DNA from: an uncultured Burkholderiales bacterium
GTDB lineage: Bacteria > Pseudomonadota > Gammaproteobacteria > Burkholderiales > Burkholderiaceae_C
DNA: 64,000 nucleotides
Direction of reading: 5' to 3'
Assembly (NCBI GenBank): GCA_945952065.1
Contig: CAMFGY010000007.1
Coordinates: 62,001-126,000, forward strand
Within the stretch, counting starts at the first letter, position 1. Every line of letters begins with the position of its first letter. The notes under the pieces are model-generated. The model was not told the origin of the DNA. It did not search any database and saw only the letters and a program-made list of their open reading frames with translations. Below, piece after piece: positions 37,244 to 47,050 of this stretch. Made by a program: the position numbers and the translations under genes.

Positions 37244-37264
37244 TTGTGCACCAGGAGTCCGATG

Positions 37265-38470
37265 ATGGCCAACACGCAAGCGTTCTACGCCCACCTGAAC
37301 AGCGAACTGCAAAGCATCCGTGAAGCGGGCCTGTACAAAAGCGAGCGAGTCATCACCGGGCCGCAAGGGGCGGTGGTTCACACCCAAGATGGCCGCGAGG
37401 TGATCAATCTGTGTGCCAACAACTACTTGGGCCTGTCCTCGCACCCCAAGGTCATCGAGGCGGCGCATGAGGCCTTGCGCAGCCATGGCTATGGGCTGTC
37501 TTCGGTGCGCTTCATTTGCGGCACCCAGAATCTGCACAAGACGCTGGAGCAGCGCCTGGCCCGTTTCTTGGGCACAGAAGACACGATTCTTTATGCCGCC
37601 GCCTTTGACGCCAACGGCGGCCTCTTCGAGCCGCTGCTGGGCGAGCAAGACGCCATCATCAGCGACGAGTTGAACCACGCCTCCATCATCGACGGCATCC
37701 GCCTGTGCAAGGCCAAACGCTTCCGCTACAAGCACAACGACATGGCCGACCTGGAGCGTTGCCTGCAAGAAGCGCAGGCGGCGGGCGCGCGTTTCACTTT
37801 GGTCTTTACCGATGGCGTCTTTTCCATGGACGGCACCATCGCCCAACTCGACAAAATCCGCGAGATCACCGACCGCTACGGCGCTTTGCTGGGCATCGAT
37901 GAATGTCACGCCAGCGGCTTCCTCGGCAAGACCGGTCGCGGCACCCATGAATACCGCAATGTCTTCGGCAAGATCGACATCATCACCGGCACCCTGGGCA
38001 AGGCCTTGGGTGGCGCCTCGGGCGGCTTCACCAGCGGCCGCAAAGAGGTGATCGAGTTGCTGCGGCAGCGCTCGCGCCCGTATTTGTTCTCCAACACCGT
38101 GGCACCCAGCATTGTTGGTGCCTCGATTGCGGTGCTGGACTTGCTGGAGGGCTCAACCGATCTGCGTGACAAGCTCGAAGCCAACACCGCTTATTTCCGC
38201 GAGGCCATCCAGGCCGCTGGGTTCGAGATCAAGCCCGGCACCCATCCCATCGTGCCCATCATGGTGTACGACGCCGTCATGGCGCAAAAACTCAGTGCCC
38301 GCATCCTGGAACTGGGCATTTATGCGGTGGGCTTTTTCTTCCCCGTGGTGCCGCGCGGCCAAGCCCGCATCCGGGTGCAGGTCTCGGCCGGCCATGAACG
38401 CGAGCATCTGGAAAAGGCGGTTGCTGCCTTCGCTCAGGCGGGCCGCGAGTTGGGCTTGATCAAGGCCTGA
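37265..38470 (+). CDS. kbl: Glycine C-acetyltransferase (2-amino-3-ketobutyrate CoA ligase)
   Basis: Cleaves 2-amino-3-ketobutyrate with CoA to glycine and acetyl-CoA, the second step of threonine breakdown. 401 aa, alpha-oxoamine synthase family of PLP enzymes. Motifs: [24 protein letters not shown], the [10 protein letters not shown] cofactor loop, and the PLP Lys in GTLGKALGG. The AGGAG at 37253-37257 best fits ATG 37265; ATG 37262 is adjacent. The threonine dehydrogenase gene follows after 57 bp. Confidence 0.96.
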   Translation: MANTQAFYAHLNSELQSIREAGLYKSERVITGPQGAVVHTQDGREVINLCANNYLGLSSHPKVIEAAHEALRSHGYGLSSVRFICGTQNLHKTLEQRLARFLGTEDTILYAAAFDANGGLFEPLLGEQDAIISDELNHASIIDGIRLCKAKRFRYKHNDMADLERCLQEAQAAGARFTLVFTDGVFSMDGTIAQLDKIREITDRYGALLGIDECHASGFLGKTGRGTHEYRNVFGKIDIITGTLGKALGGASGGFTSGRKEVIELLRQRSRPYLFSNTVAPSIVGASIAVLDLLEGSTDLRDKLEANTAYFREAIQAAGFEIKPGTHPIVPIMVYDAVMAQKLSARILELGIYAVGFFFPVVPRGQARIRVQVSAGHEREHLEKAVAAFAQAGRELGLIKA

Positions 38471-38527
38471 GCGCGCCCCGACTTCGAGCATTTCTCCCGA
38501 CACGACCTCCGCGAAAGCTATCGACGC

Positions 38528-39484
38528 ATGAGCACCACCAAGATCCTCATCATTGGCGCCAACGGCCAAATCGGCACCGAGCTGGCTCAAGAACTCGCAT
38601 TGCGCCACGGTGATGCCAATGTCATCACCAGCGACTTGGCGCCGAACGGGCGCGTGCCCCATCTGCACCACGAAGTGCTGGACGTGACCGACGCCGCAGC
38701 CCTGGCCAGCGTCGTCAAGCGCAACAGCATCACCCAGATCTACCACTTGGCGGCGGCCCTGTCGGCCACCGGCGAAAAGCATCCGATGTGGGCCTGGGAC
38801 TTGAACATGAAAGGCCTGCTCAATGTCTTGGAGCTGGCGCGCACGCAAAAGCTGGACAAGATCTTCTGGCCCAGCTCCATTGCCGCTTTTGGCCCCAACA
38901 CACCGGCCTTGGACACACCGCAAACCACGGTGATGGACCCGACCACCATTTACGGCATCTCCAAGCTGGCCGGCGAACGCTGGTGTGCTTGGTATCACAA
39001 GAACCACGGCGTGGATGTGCGCAGCCTGCGCTATCCCGGCCTGATCAGCTACAAAACGCCTCCTGGCGGCGGCACCACCGACTACGCCATCGACATCTTC
39101 CACTCGGCCTTGAAGACCGGGCGCTACACCTGCTTCCTGGAAGCCGGCCAGGGCTTGCCCATGATGTACATGCCCGATGCGCTGCGCGCCACCATTGAGT
39201 TGATGGAAGCTCCGGCGGAGGCGATCGTGCAGCGCGGCAGTTACAACCTCGCCGGTGTGAGCTTCACGCCTGCTGAGATCGCCGCTGAAATTGCGCGCCA
39301 GCTGCCGGGCTTTGAAATCGATTACGCGCCGGACTTCCGCCAAGCCATTGCCGCCAGCTGGCCGCAGCGCATTGATGACAGCGCCGCGGTGCAAGACTGG
39401 GGCTGGAAGCTGCAGTACGACTTGCCCGCCATGGTCAGCGATATGCTGACGCAGCTGCGCCCCATCCTGGGCATCACCGCCTGA
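38528..39484 (+). CDS. L-threonine 3-dehydrogenase, SDR (epimerase-like) type
   Basis: Oxidises L-threonine to 2-amino-3-ketobutyrate with NAD. 318 aa, an extended short-chain dehydrogenase. NAD-binding GANGQIG is at the N-terminus (residues 10-16), the catalytic Ser is in WPSSIAAFGP and the Tyr/Lys pair in TIYGISKLAGE. The segment LRYPGLISYKTPPGGGTTDYA is typical of SDR threonine dehydrogenases. Pairing with kbl supports the assignment. It is unrelated in fold to the zinc-dependent Tdh of E. coli. Confidence 0.9.
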   Translation: MSTTKILIIGANGQIGTELAQELALRHGDANVITSDLAPNGRVPHLHHEVLDVTDAAALASVVKRNSITQIYHLAAALSATGEKHPMWAWDLNMKGLLNVLELARTQKLDKIFWPSSIAAFGPNTPALDTPQTTVMDPTTIYGISKLAGERWCAWYHKNHGVDVRSLRYPGLISYKTPPGGGTTDYAIDIFHSALKTGRYTCFLEAGQGLPMMYMPDALRATIELMEAPAEAIVQRGSYNLAGVSFTPAEIAAEIARQLPGFEIDYAPDFRQAIAASWPQRIDDSAAVQDWGWKLQYDLPAMVSDMLTQLRPILGITA

Positions 39485-39499
39485 GTTGAAGGCTGGATC

Positions 39500-39519
39500 A
39501 GCGGCAGGGAATTGCCGCT
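39500..39519 (+). other. Hairpin after the threonine dehydrogenase gene
   Basis: AGCGGCA, six bases, TGCCGCT: a perfect 7-bp stem 15 bp after the stop codon. The following bases are ATCCCCC, not a T-run, so termination is uncertain. Confidence 0.35.
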
Positions 39520-39564
39520 ATCCCCCACATTGCGATCCCCGGGCGCGCTGCTAAGCTGGGGTCC

Positions 39565-40491
39565 ATGCGACTCGCATTGATTCAGCCCTGCATGGCATTG
39601 TTCTTGTGCGCTTGGTCTCAGGCGCAAGAGCCACCCAGCCCGGCGCCGCAATCAAGCGCTGAATCCGACCCCGTGGCCGGCGTGTTGAAGCCGCCCTTGA
39701 AGGCAGTGATCACCGTGCTCGACCCCGAGATGGCCCATGGGCAACTGGTGGACCAAGACTTCCGCTATTTGCTGGGGCTGGCGTCTCAATATGCGCCGAG
39801 CTACTGGGGTGCCAAGAAGATGGACGCCTCGATCAAACCCATGTGGGCCGTGCGCTGGGGCAAGTGGCGAATTTCCACCTCCGGTGGTGCGGCCTTGATG
39901 GGCTTTGGCCATGCGGCAATAGGCCCAGGCCCTGGAGCCAGCCGCGATCTGTACAGCAGTGAGCGAATGCGCTTGGGCCTGAGCTTACGCTTGGACGGTG
40001 GCCGCAAGGCCAGCGAGGAGGGCGTGCTGGCCGGTCTGCCCGAGGTGCAAAGCACGCTGCGCGGACGGGTCTACGGCACCTACACCTTGGCGCCCGAATG
40101 GCATGTGTCGGCGGCCTTGGGGCAAGATCTCTTGGGGCGCGGCGGCGGGCTGATGGGCAATCTGGACTTGAGCCACAGCCTGTACCGCAACAGCCGTTCG
40201 GAACTGCTGGCGGGCCTGAGCCTGGGCGGCGGTGATGCCCGGTATATGGGCAGTTATTTCGGCGTGCCAGAAGGCAGCGCCGCGGCGGCCCGCTTGGGAC
40301 GTAGCTTCAAGGCGGGGGCGGGTCTGCGAGAGTTCAGCCTGAACGCGGGCTACACCTACGCCTTCAGCCCCCATTGGTTGGGCTTTGCCAGTGCGGGCTA
40401 CAACCGGCTGCTGGGCCCGGCCCTGCACAGCCCCATCACCGAGCGGAGTCAGGGCTACAGCCTGGGACTGAGCCTGGGCTATCGCAACTGA
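39565..40491 (+). CDS. MipA/OmpV family outer-membrane protein
   Basis: Predicted outer-membrane beta-barrel. 308 aa. A signal peptide (about 1-20, ending SQAQ) is followed by a low-complexity linker, then MipA-like features: LLGLASQYAPSYWGAKKMDASIKP, GLSLRLDGGRK and repeated amphipathic strands. The end, YSLGLSLGYRN, is a plausible C-terminal strand although it ends in Asn rather than Phe. E. coli MipA is a scaffold for murein enzymes; other members act in antibiotic or metal resistance, so no role is assigned. It stands alone between two operons. Confidence 0.75.
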   Translation: MRLALIQPCMALFLCAWSQAQEPPSPAPQSSAESDPVAGVLKPPLKAVITVLDPEMAHGQLVDQDFRYLLGLASQYAPSYWGAKKMDASIKPMWAVRWGKWRISTSGGAALMGFGHAAIGPGPGASRDLYSSERMRLGLSLRLDGGRKASEEGVLAGLPEVQSTLRGRVYGTYTLAPEWHVSAALGQDLLGRGGGLMGNLDLSHSLYRNSRSELLAGLSLGGGDARYMGSYFGVPEGSAAAARLGRSFKAGAGLREFSLNAGYTYAFSPHWLGFASAGYNRLLGPALHSPITERSQGYSLGLSLGYRN

Positions 40492-40504
40492 GGGTGCATC
40501 CGCC

Positions 40505-41317
40505 TCAGGGCTTTGAGCCTTGCAAGGCTTGTCGCAGCGTTTGCAGCATCAGGTCCGGCTGTTCGGCCATCAAAGAGTGCCCGGCGGGCAATAGATGCAG
40601 CTTGGCTTGCAAAGCTTCGGCCAGCGTTCGGGCCTGCTTGGGGCTGGTCATTTGGTCGCGCTCACCAAGGATGAAGTCGCAAGGGCAGGTCACGCGGCGG
40701 GCGGCCTCCAGGCCCTCGTCATAGGCGTCGCACAAGCGGAAGTCGTGCGCAAAGAGGTTGAGCTCTTTTTGCTGGGCTTGGATGCGCCGCTTCAGCGCCA
40801 GCTCGGCGCCTTGCAGCCAAGCGCCGGGGCCGGGATACGAGGGCTTGGCCGCCCAGCTGGCGAAGGAGAAGTGGTTGACCATTTGGATGGCTTTGAGCGG
40901 CTGCTCTTGCGCGGTCTGCAACAAGGCCTCGCTGACCTTCATCGGATAGGCCGTGCCCACCATCAGCAAATGGCGAGCCCGTTCGGGTTGCCGCGCCGCA
41001 GCTTCGAGCGCAATCAAAGACCCCATGCTGTGGCCGACCAGTGCGGCGCGGGCAATACCTGCGGCATCCAGAAAGTCCCAGACCCAATCGCCCAAAGCGC
41101 CCAGGCTGTTCAAAGCTGGGCCGCTGCTGCGGCCATGGCCGGGCAGATCGAGGGCGAGGACGGCATGGCCGTGATGCGCGAAATAGCGCGCCAACAGCGT
41201 CCACACGCTGTGGTCGTTCAAGGCGCCGTGGATGAAGACCAGGGCGGGCAGGGCAGGGTTGAGCGCTTTGCCGCCGGTGTAGGCGTAGGCGCTTTGGCCT
41301 TGGAGTGTGAGTTTCAT
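40505..41317 (-). CDS. Alpha/beta-fold hydrolase
   Basis: Serine hydrolase of unknown substrate, 270 aa, probably cytoplasmic. The oxyanion/His-Gly motif is FIHGALNDHSVW, the nucleophile Ser is in LVGHSMGSL (about residue 98), and the late His in LPAGHSLMAEQPD completes the triad, with an Asp in GERDQMTS. It lies 18 bp after metY on the same strand and is likely in one transcript with it. Confidence 0.85.
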   Translation of the reverse strand: MKLTLQGQSAYAYTGGKALNPALPALVFIHGALNDHSVWTLLARYFAHHGHAVLALDLPGHGRSSGPALNSLGALGDWVWDFLDAAGIARAALVGHSMGSLIALEAAARQPERARHLLMVGTAYPMKVSEALLQTAQEQPLKAIQMVNHFSFASWAAKPSYPGPGAWLQGAELALKRRIQAQQKELNLFAHDFRLCDAYDEGLEAARRVTCPCDFILGERDQMTSPKQARTLAEALQAKLHLLPAGHSLMAEQPDLMLQTLRQALQGSKP

Positions 41318-41335
41318 GGGCTGCGCGTCCTGGGT

Positions 41336-42640
41336 TTATTTGGCGGCGGCTTTGAGGGCACGCTTCAGGTCATCGATCAAATCGTCGGCATCTTCCAATC
41401 CGATAGACAGACGGATCGTGCCGGGCGCTATGCCCGCCAAGGCGAGGGCTGCATCGTCCATGCGGCTGTGCGTGGTCGAGGCCGGGTGAATCACCAAAGA
41501 CCGACAGTCGCCCACATTGGCCAAGTGCGAAAAAATCTTGAGGCTTTCGATCAAGGTTTGACCTTGCGCGCGCGTGCCCTTCAGATCAAAGCTGAACACC
41601 GAGCCGCAGCCACGAGGCAGCAGGGCTTGGGCCAAGCCATGGTCCGGGTGGCTGCTCAAGCCGGGGTAGCTGACCTTTTCCACCATCGCCTGCCCCGCCA
41701 AAAACTCGGCGATCTTTTGCGCGTTCTGCACATGGCGCTGCATGCGCAGCGACAAGGTCTCAATGCCTTGCAAGATCAGCCATGCGGTGTGGGGACTCAT
41801 GCAGGCGCCAAAGTCGCGCAAGCCTTCGCGACGCGCGCGCAGCAAAAAGGCGCCCACCGTGCTTTCCTCGGCGAACACCATGTCATGAAACCCGGCATAG
41901 GGCTCGCACAACTCGGGGAAGAGGCCGTGGCGGTCGTGGGCGGCCTGCCAGTCAAAGTTGCCGCTGTCGACCAGCACGCCACCCACCACCGTGCCGTGAC
42001 CCGACAAGAACTTGGTGGCTGAGTGATAGACCAGATCAGCCCCATGCGCAAAGGGCTGCATCAAATATGGGGTGGTCAGCGTGGCATCGACCAGCAAGGG
42101 CAGGCCGGCTTCGTGAGCGATCTGCGCAACTTGGGGAATGTCCAGCACATCCAGGCCCGGGTTGCCCAAGGTTTCGCCGAACAGCAGCTTGGTGTTGGGG
42201 CGGATGGCAGCACGCCAAGCATCCAAGTCTCCCGGCTTCACAAAGCTGGTGCTGATGCCAAAGCGCGCCAGCGTGTAGTGCAAGAGATTGTGGGAGCCCC
42301 CGTACAGTGCGCCGCTGGCCACGATGTGCGAGCCCGCGCCAGCCAAGGTTGCAATCGCCAGATGCAGCGCGGCTTGCCCGCTGGCGGTGGCAATGGCGCC
42401 GATGCCGCCTTCCAGCGCCGCCATGCGCTCCTCGAACACCGCCGTGGTCGGATTGGACAGGCGCGAGTACACATGGCCGGCGCGTTCCATATTGAACAGC
42501 GAGGCCGCATGGGCCGAGTTCTCGAACACAAAGGAGGTGCTCAAATGCAAGGGCGTGACCCGCGCACCGGTGCTGGGGTCAGGGGCAGCGCCAGCGTGTA
42601 GCGCCAAGGTGTCAAAAGCAGGGTCGGCATAGCCTGACAT
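41336..42640 (-). CDS. metY: O-acetylhomoserine sulfhydrylase (aminocarboxypropyltransferase)
   Basis: Makes homocysteine from O-acetylhomoserine and sulfide. 434 aa, the longer Cys/Met-metabolism PLP enzyme class. The N-terminus FDTLALHAGAAPDPSTGAR and the PLP Lys in YHSATKFLSGHG are diagnostic; the extra 30-40 residues relative to cystathionine enzymes fit the MetY group. A GGGAG ribosome site precedes the ATG. No SAM riboswitch is recognisable upstream. Confidence 0.93.
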   Translation of the reverse strand: MSGYADPAFDTLALHAGAAPDPSTGARVTPLHLSTSFVFENSAHAASLFNMERAGHVYSRLSNPTTAVFEERMAALEGGIGAIATASGQAALHLAIATLAGAGSHIVASGALYGGSHNLLHYTLARFGISTSFVKPGDLDAWRAAIRPNTKLLFGETLGNPGLDVLDIPQVAQIAHEAGLPLLVDATLTTPYLMQPFAHGADLVYHSATKFLSGHGTVVGGVLVDSGNFDWQAAHDRHGLFPELCEPYAGFHDMVFAEESTVGAFLLRARREGLRDFGACMSPHTAWLILQGIETLSLRMQRHVQNAQKIAEFLAGQAMVEKVSYPGLSSHPDHGLAQALLPRGCGSVFSFDLKGTRAQGQTLIESLKIFSHLANVGDCRSLVIHPASTTHSRMDDAALALAGIAPGTIRLSIGLEDADDLIDDLKRALKAAAK

Positions 42641-42707
42641 GGTGTCTCCCGGGTGTTTGATGCGGGCATTGTGTGCTATGTTTCTTCCCAGTTACCAAGT
42701 CAGGACT

Positions 42708-42732
42708 GGGGCCGCCAAATCGGGCCCTTTTT
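42708..42732 (+). other. Terminator-like hairpin in the CBS-protein leader
   Basis: GGGCC pairs with GGCCC over a nine-base loop and is followed by TTTTT (42728-42732). It is 22 bp before the CBS gene and points toward it, so it could attenuate that gene. Confidence 0.35.
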
Positions 42733-42754
42733 GCCTACGTTAGAGGAGAAGCGC

Positions 42755-43225
42755 ATGAAGGTCGTCGACATACTTCGGGTCAAGGGCGGAACGCTGTTCA
42801 CGGTCACGCCGGATGAGCCGCTGTCGGTGGCCGTGACCACCATGGCTGAGCGCGATATCGGCTCGCTGGTGGTGATGACCCATGGCGACTTGATCGGCAT
42901 GCTGACCTTCCGCGAAGTCATCGCCGCCGTGGTGCGCAATGGCGGCAGCGTCGGCACCTTGCTGGTTCGCAGCGTGATGGACGACCATCCGCTGACCTGC
43001 ACCCCCGAGACCGAAATCGACGAAGTGCGCCGCATGATGCTGGGTCGCCACGCCCGCTACATGCCGGTGCTCGATGGCAAGACCTTGATGGGCGTGATCT
43101 CCTTTTACGACGTGGCCAAGGCCGTGGTCGATGGCCAAGACTTCGAGAACCGCATGCTCAAAGCCTATATCCGCGACTGGCCGCTGGAAGACAACCCGCA
43201 AACGGCCGGCGAGTCCAAGCTCTGA
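42755..43225 (+). CDS. CBS-domain pair protein
   Basis: Small cytoplasmic protein of two CBS domains, 156 aa (about 8-60 and 75-130). CBS pairs bind adenine nucleotides and act as energy sensors, but no partner domain is present. Typical motifs: [16 protein letters not shown] and [18 protein letters not shown] 42755 follows the ribosome site AGAGGAGAAG; an upstream in-frame extension lacks one. The partner is unknown; it is divergent from metY and followed by a terminator. Confidence 0.88.
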   Translation: MKVVDILRVKGGTLFTVTPDEPLSVAVTTMAERDIGSLVVMTHGDLIGMLTFREVIAAVVRNGGSVGTLLVRSVMDDHPLTCTPETEIDEVRRMMLGRHARYMPVLDGKTLMGVISFYDVAKAVVDGQDFENRMLKAYIRDWPLEDNPQTAGESKL

Positions 43226-43260
43226 TCGAGTCGGCGCTGCGGCGTCAGCCCGAAACACAA

Positions 43261-43284
43261 GCGACCTGAGGGTCGCTTTTTTTC
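43261..43284 (+). terminator. Intrinsic terminator after the CBS gene
   Basis: GCGACC, TGAG loop, GGTCGC, then seven Ts. It lies 35 bp after the stop codon. Confidence 0.9.
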
Positions 43285-43315
43285 TTGCCCTGACGACCCT
43301 GCGGTGGGTGACCGA

Positions 43316-43321
43316 TAGAAT
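43316..43321 (+). promoter_or_regulatory. Possible aroC -10 box
   Basis: TAGAAT, 55 bp before the aroC start and just after the terminator of the previous gene. No good -35 box is visible at the usual distance. Confidence 0.3.
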
Positions 43322-43376
43322 CGCTCAAGCCCATTTGGGCACTCCCGCAACGCTTCAGAACCCCAGGTCGTCCCCC

Positions 43377-44477
43377 ATGTCAGGCAGCACTTTCGGCGAA
43401 TTGTTCCGTGTCACCAATTTCGGCGAGAGCCACGGACCGGCGATTGGCTGCGTGATTGACGGCTGCCCACCGGGTTTGGCCTTGAGTGAAGCCGATATCC
43501 AGCCCGAGTTGGATCGTCGCCGCCCCGGCACCTCGCGCCATGTGACGCAGCGCAATGAGCCCGATGCGGTTGAAATCCTCTCCGGGGTTTACGAAGGCTT
43601 CACCACCGGCACGCCGATCTGCCTGCTGATCAAAAACACCGATCAGCGCAGCAAAGACTACGGCAACATCCTCGACACCTTCCGCCCCGGCCATGCCGAT
43701 TACGCCTATTGGCGCAAATACGGGCTGCGCGATCCGCGCGGTGGCGGCCGCAGTTCGGCGCGCCTGACCGCACCCATGGTGGGCGCGGGCGCGGTGGCCC
43801 GCAAATGGCTGAAAGAGAAATTCGGCACCGAGTTCCGGGGCTGCATGACGCAACTGGGCGAGATCGAAATTCCCTTCGAGGGCTGGCAACACGTGGGCAG
43901 CAATCCATTTTTCGCAGCCAATGCCAGCAAGATCGCCGAGCTGGAAGCCTATATGGACGCCTTGCGCAAGTCGGGCGATTCGGTGGGTGCGCGCATCCGC
44001 GTGGAGGCCACCGGGGTGCCGGTGGGCCTGGGCGAGCCGCTCTTTGACAAGCTCGATGCCGATATTGCCTATGCCTTGATGGGCATCAATGCGGTCAAGG
44101 GGGTGGAGATCGGTGCTGGCTTTGGCGTGGTGGCACAGCGCGGCAGCGAACATGGCGATGAGCTGACGCCGCAGGGCTTTGCCTCCAACAATGCCGGCGG
44201 CATGTTGGGCGGCATTTCCACGGGGCAAGACATTGTGGCCTCCATTGCCATCAAGCCCACCAGCTCGATCCGCACGCCCAAGGCCTCCATCAACCGCGCC
44301 GGTGAGGTGTCCACGGTGGAGACTTTTGGCCGCCACGACCCCTGTGTGGGCATCCGCGCCACGCCGATTGCCGAGGCCATGCTGGCCTTGGTGTTGATGG
44401 ACCATGCGCTGCGCCACCGCGCTCAATGCGGCGATGTGGTCTTGCCCATCGAGGCGATTGCGGCATCTACACCTTGA
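43377..44477 (+). CDS. aroC: Chorismate synthase
   Basis: Last step of the shikimate pathway, converting 5-enolpyruvylshikimate 3-phosphate to chorismate with reduced FMN. 366 aa. Signatures: [19 protein letters not shown] at the start, [21 protein letters not shown] in the first third, and [18 protein letters not shown] at the end. The ATG at 43377 gives the family N-terminus [13 protein letters not shown]; the frame remains open upstream into the CBS gene, but that part is not conserved. Confidence 0.98.
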   Translation: MSGSTFGELFRVTNFGESHGPAIGCVIDGCPPGLALSEADIQPELDRRRPGTSRHVTQRNEPDAVEILSGVYEGFTTGTPICLLIKNTDQRSKDYGNILDTFRPGHADYAYWRKYGLRDPRGGGRSSARLTAPMVGAGAVARKWLKEKFGTEFRGCMTQLGEIEIPFEGWQHVGSNPFFAANASKIAELEAYMDALRKSGDSVGARIRVEATGVPVGLGEPLFDKLDADIAYALMGINAVKGVEIGAGFGVVAQRGSEHGDELTPQGFASNNAGGMLGGISTGQDIVASIAIKPTSSIRTPKASINRAGEVSTVETFGRHDPCVGIRATPIAEAMLALVLMDHALRHRAQCGDVVLPIEAIAASTP

Positions 44478-44482
44478 ATTGA

Positions 44483-45709
44483 ATGGCTGAAAGCGCCGCC
44501 TCCAGGCGCACGCTGCTGGCTTGCAGCGCGCTTTCTTTCGCCTATTTCGCAGCCATCGGCGCCTTCAATCCCTTCGCGCCGCTTTGGTACAAGGAGCTGG
44601 GCCTGCCGGTGGTAGCGATCGGTTTTCTGGTGTCATTGGCCAGTTGGACGCGTTTGTTTGCGCCCTATGCCTGGGGCGCTTTGGCGGATCGCAGCGGCCA
44701 GCGCGTCAAGATCATCCGTTATGCCGCCTTGGCCAGCTTTTTGGCCGCGCTGGGCTTTTTGTTGCCGCCGCCCTGGCAATCAGCCACTAGCTTGGCTGCC
44801 GCCACCTTTTTGATGTTCAGCTTCAACGCAGCCATCGTGCCCTTGACCGAAACCTTGATTGCCGCGCAATTGATGACGCCGGAGGGCGGCATGGATGCGC
44901 GACGCTATGGTCGGGTGCGGGTCTGGGGCTCGGTCGGTTTTTTGGCCACGGTCTTGATCGCCGGTTGGTGGTTTGAGCATTTCGGCATGCAGGCCTTTGC
45001 CTTCACTGTCTTGGTCTTGCTGGCCGCCGTGGTGGTGATGGCCTGGCGTTTGCCGCAGCAGCCCGAGCGTGCGGCCCATGCCCACGCACCGTCCCCGCCG
45101 GTGATGGCGGTGCTGCGCCGCCCCGAGGTGCGTTGGTTTTTCGCCGGGGTGTTTTTGACCGTTTTGGCGCATACCGCGCTCTACACCTTTTTCAGTCTGT
45201 TTCTCGATGCCTTGGGTTATGGCAAGCAGATCGTGGGCCTCTTGTGGGCCGCTTCGGTAGTGGTGGAGATTGCCTGGTTTGCCTTGCAAGGCCGCATGAT
45301 GGAGCGCGGCAGCTTGCATCACTGGTTGCTCGCCGCCGCGCTGCTGACGGCCTTGCGATTCGGCTTGACGGGCGCTTTTGCAAACAGCCTGCTGGTTTTG
45401 TTTTTGGCGCAATGCCTGCATGCCATCACTTTTGCGGCCCAGCACACGGCTTGCATCGCCTTGGTCACGCGCTATTTTCCGGGCGCGCTGCGGGGCCGGG
45501 GGCAGGCTTTGTACTCGGTGCTGGGCTATGGCTGTTCGGGGGTCTTGGGCAGTGTGGCGGGGGCCTGGTTGGTGTCGCACACGAGCTACGCCACGGTCTT
45601 CGGCGCGGCCTCTGTCTGTGCCTTGGCCAGTGCGCTGTGCTGCTGGCGCAGCGGGGTTTGGGACCGGCGGCAAAACCCGCCTCAGGCGCCTCAGCCCAGC
45701 GGGTCATGA
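44483..45709 (+). CDS. MFS transporter, HcaT/phenylpropionate-permease-like
   Basis: Major facilitator with 12 predicted helices, 408 aa. The N-terminal SALSFAYFAAIGAFNPFAPLWYKELG and the RYGRVRVWGSVGFLATV segment resemble the MFS_1-like nucleoside/phenylpropionate group. It starts 5 bp after aroC, so it shares that transcript, but the link is not obviously functional. The substrate is unknown. Confidence 0.82.
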   Translation: MAESAASRRTLLACSALSFAYFAAIGAFNPFAPLWYKELGLPVVAIGFLVSLASWTRLFAPYAWGALADRSGQRVKIIRYAALASFLAALGFLLPPPWQSATSLAAATFLMFSFNAAIVPLTETLIAAQLMTPEGGMDARRYGRVRVWGSVGFLATVLIAGWWFEHFGMQAFAFTVLVLLAAVVVMAWRLPQQPERAAHAHAPSPPVMAVLRRPEVRWFFAGVFLTVLAHTALYTFFSLFLDALGYGKQIVGLLWAASVVVEIAWFALQGRMMERGSLHHWLLAAALLTALRFGLTGAFANSLLVLFLAQCLHAITFAAQHTACIALVTRYFPGALRGRGQALYSVLGYGCSGVLGSVAGAWLVSHTSYATVFGAASVCALASALCCWRSGVWDRRQNPPQAPQPSGS

Positions 45710-45837
45710 CTCGCGCCATCGGAGCCGGTGGCAGATCGTGCCCCGCTTTCTGCAGTTCGTCCTAGTCACCCTCCCTCGTGCGGGTGAGCCTGCCTACACT
45801 GCGGCCACTTTCAGCTCGACAGTCAATGGGGGACTCC

Positions 45838-47040
45838 ATGCGCAAGCAATGGTTGATCGGCGGCATCGCCGCAGTGGTTTTGGCAAGCGGCGCCGGTGTG
45901 GCGCTGCTGGGTAGCAGCAAGGCCAGCCAGCCCGCAAGTGCGGGGGGCAGTCCCGCGGCGGCCCCGAAGGGGGGCGAGGAGAAGGCCAGCGTGGCCCTGG
46001 AGTTTGTGCCCAGCGAAGTCGTCAAGCCGGTGTTGACCAGCATGCCGGCCCATATCGAGTTTTCTGGGCCTTTGGTGGCGCCGGGCACGGTGGTGGTGCG
46101 TTCCAAATCTACGGGCACCTTGGTGCAGCTCAGCGTGGCCGAGGGCAGCCGCGTCAAGGCCGGGCAAAACCTGGGTCAGCTGGACCTGGAAGAACTGCGC
46201 TACCGCATTGCCGAACGCAACGCGAGCTTGGAGTCGGCCCGCGCCCAATACGAGCAGGCCGAACGGCAGTTCAAGGCCAACCAGGGACTGGCCGATCAAA
46301 AATTCATTGCGTCCACTGCGCTGGACAATTCCAGGGCCAGCCTGGAAGCCGCCCGCGCCCAAGTCGCCGCCGCCAAGGCTCAGCTGGATACGGCTGAGGT
46401 GACCTTGCGACAGGCCGCCTTGGTCGCACCCATCAGTGGTGTGGTCAGCAAGCGCCACGCCTTGCCGGGCGAAAAGCTCGCGCCCGAGCAGCAAATCCTC
46501 AGCATTGTGGATTTGAGCCGCTTGGAACTGGCGGGCCTGGTGGGCACCCATGAGGTCAGCCGTTTAAAGCCCGGCATGCTGGTGCAGATCCAGGTCGAGG
46601 GGCATGACCGGGCTGTCGAAGCGCGCATCAGCCGCATTGCACCTGCGGCGGAGCCCGGCACCCGCTCCATTGGCGTGACCCTGGAGCTGGCCAATCCCAA
46701 AGAAGATTTTCGTGCCGGCCAGTATGCCGTGGCACGTGTGGAGTTGCCGGATGAGGCTCAGCGCCTGACCGTGCCCCAAGCAGCCGTCAGCAGCAATGCC
46801 GGACAGGAACAGGTGTGGATGATTGAAAACGGCGCGCTGCTGCGCCGCATCGTCACCACCGGGCGCCGTGATGCGCGCGAAGGGCGGGTTGAAGTGCTGC
46901 AGGGTTTGACGCCCAACGCGCAGGTGCTGGCGGCACGTTTTGACAATCTGCGCGAAGGCGCCAAGGCTTCGGTGGTGCCCACCAAGACCAAGGTGGCCGC
47001 CAATTTTGCGTCGGCCGCTTCGGCCGCCCCGGTGAACTGA
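45838..47040 (+). CDS. RND efflux periplasmic adaptor (membrane-anchored)
   Basis: Second membrane-fusion protein, 400 aa. It has one N-terminal hydrophobic segment (about 5-26) without a lipobox Cys, so it should be a membrane-anchored or cleaved protein, unlike the first adaptor. Core elements: VVVRSKSTGTLVQLSVAEGSRVKAGQ, a helical hairpin (about 125-180), and RQAALVAPISGVVSKRHALPGE. The GGGGGAC ribosome site favours ATG 45838 over the in-frame ATG at 45826. Its RND partner starts 10 bp later. Confidence 0.9.
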   Translation: MRKQWLIGGIAAVVLASGAGVALLGSSKASQPASAGGSPAAAPKGGEEKASVALEFVPSEVVKPVLTSMPAHIEFSGPLVAPGTVVVRSKSTGTLVQLSVAEGSRVKAGQNLGQLDLEELRYRIAERNASLESARAQYEQAERQFKANQGLADQKFIASTALDNSRASLEAARAQVAAAKAQLDTAEVTLRQAALVAPISGVVSKRHALPGEKLAPEQQILSIVDLSRLELAGLVGTHEVSRLKPGMLVQIQVEGHDRAVEARISRIAPAAEPGTRSIGVTLELANPKEDFRAGQYAVARVELPDEAQRLTVPQAAVSSNAGQEQVWMIENGALLRRIVTTGRRDAREGRVEVLQGLTPNAQVLAARFDNLREGAKASVVPTKTKVAANFASAASAAPVN

Positions 47041-47050
47041 GGGGCTCAGC

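Noticed and set aside
42641-42754. SAM riboswitch before metY
   Set aside because: The 114-bp divergent gap shows none of the conserved SAM-I or SAM-II strings on the minus strand.
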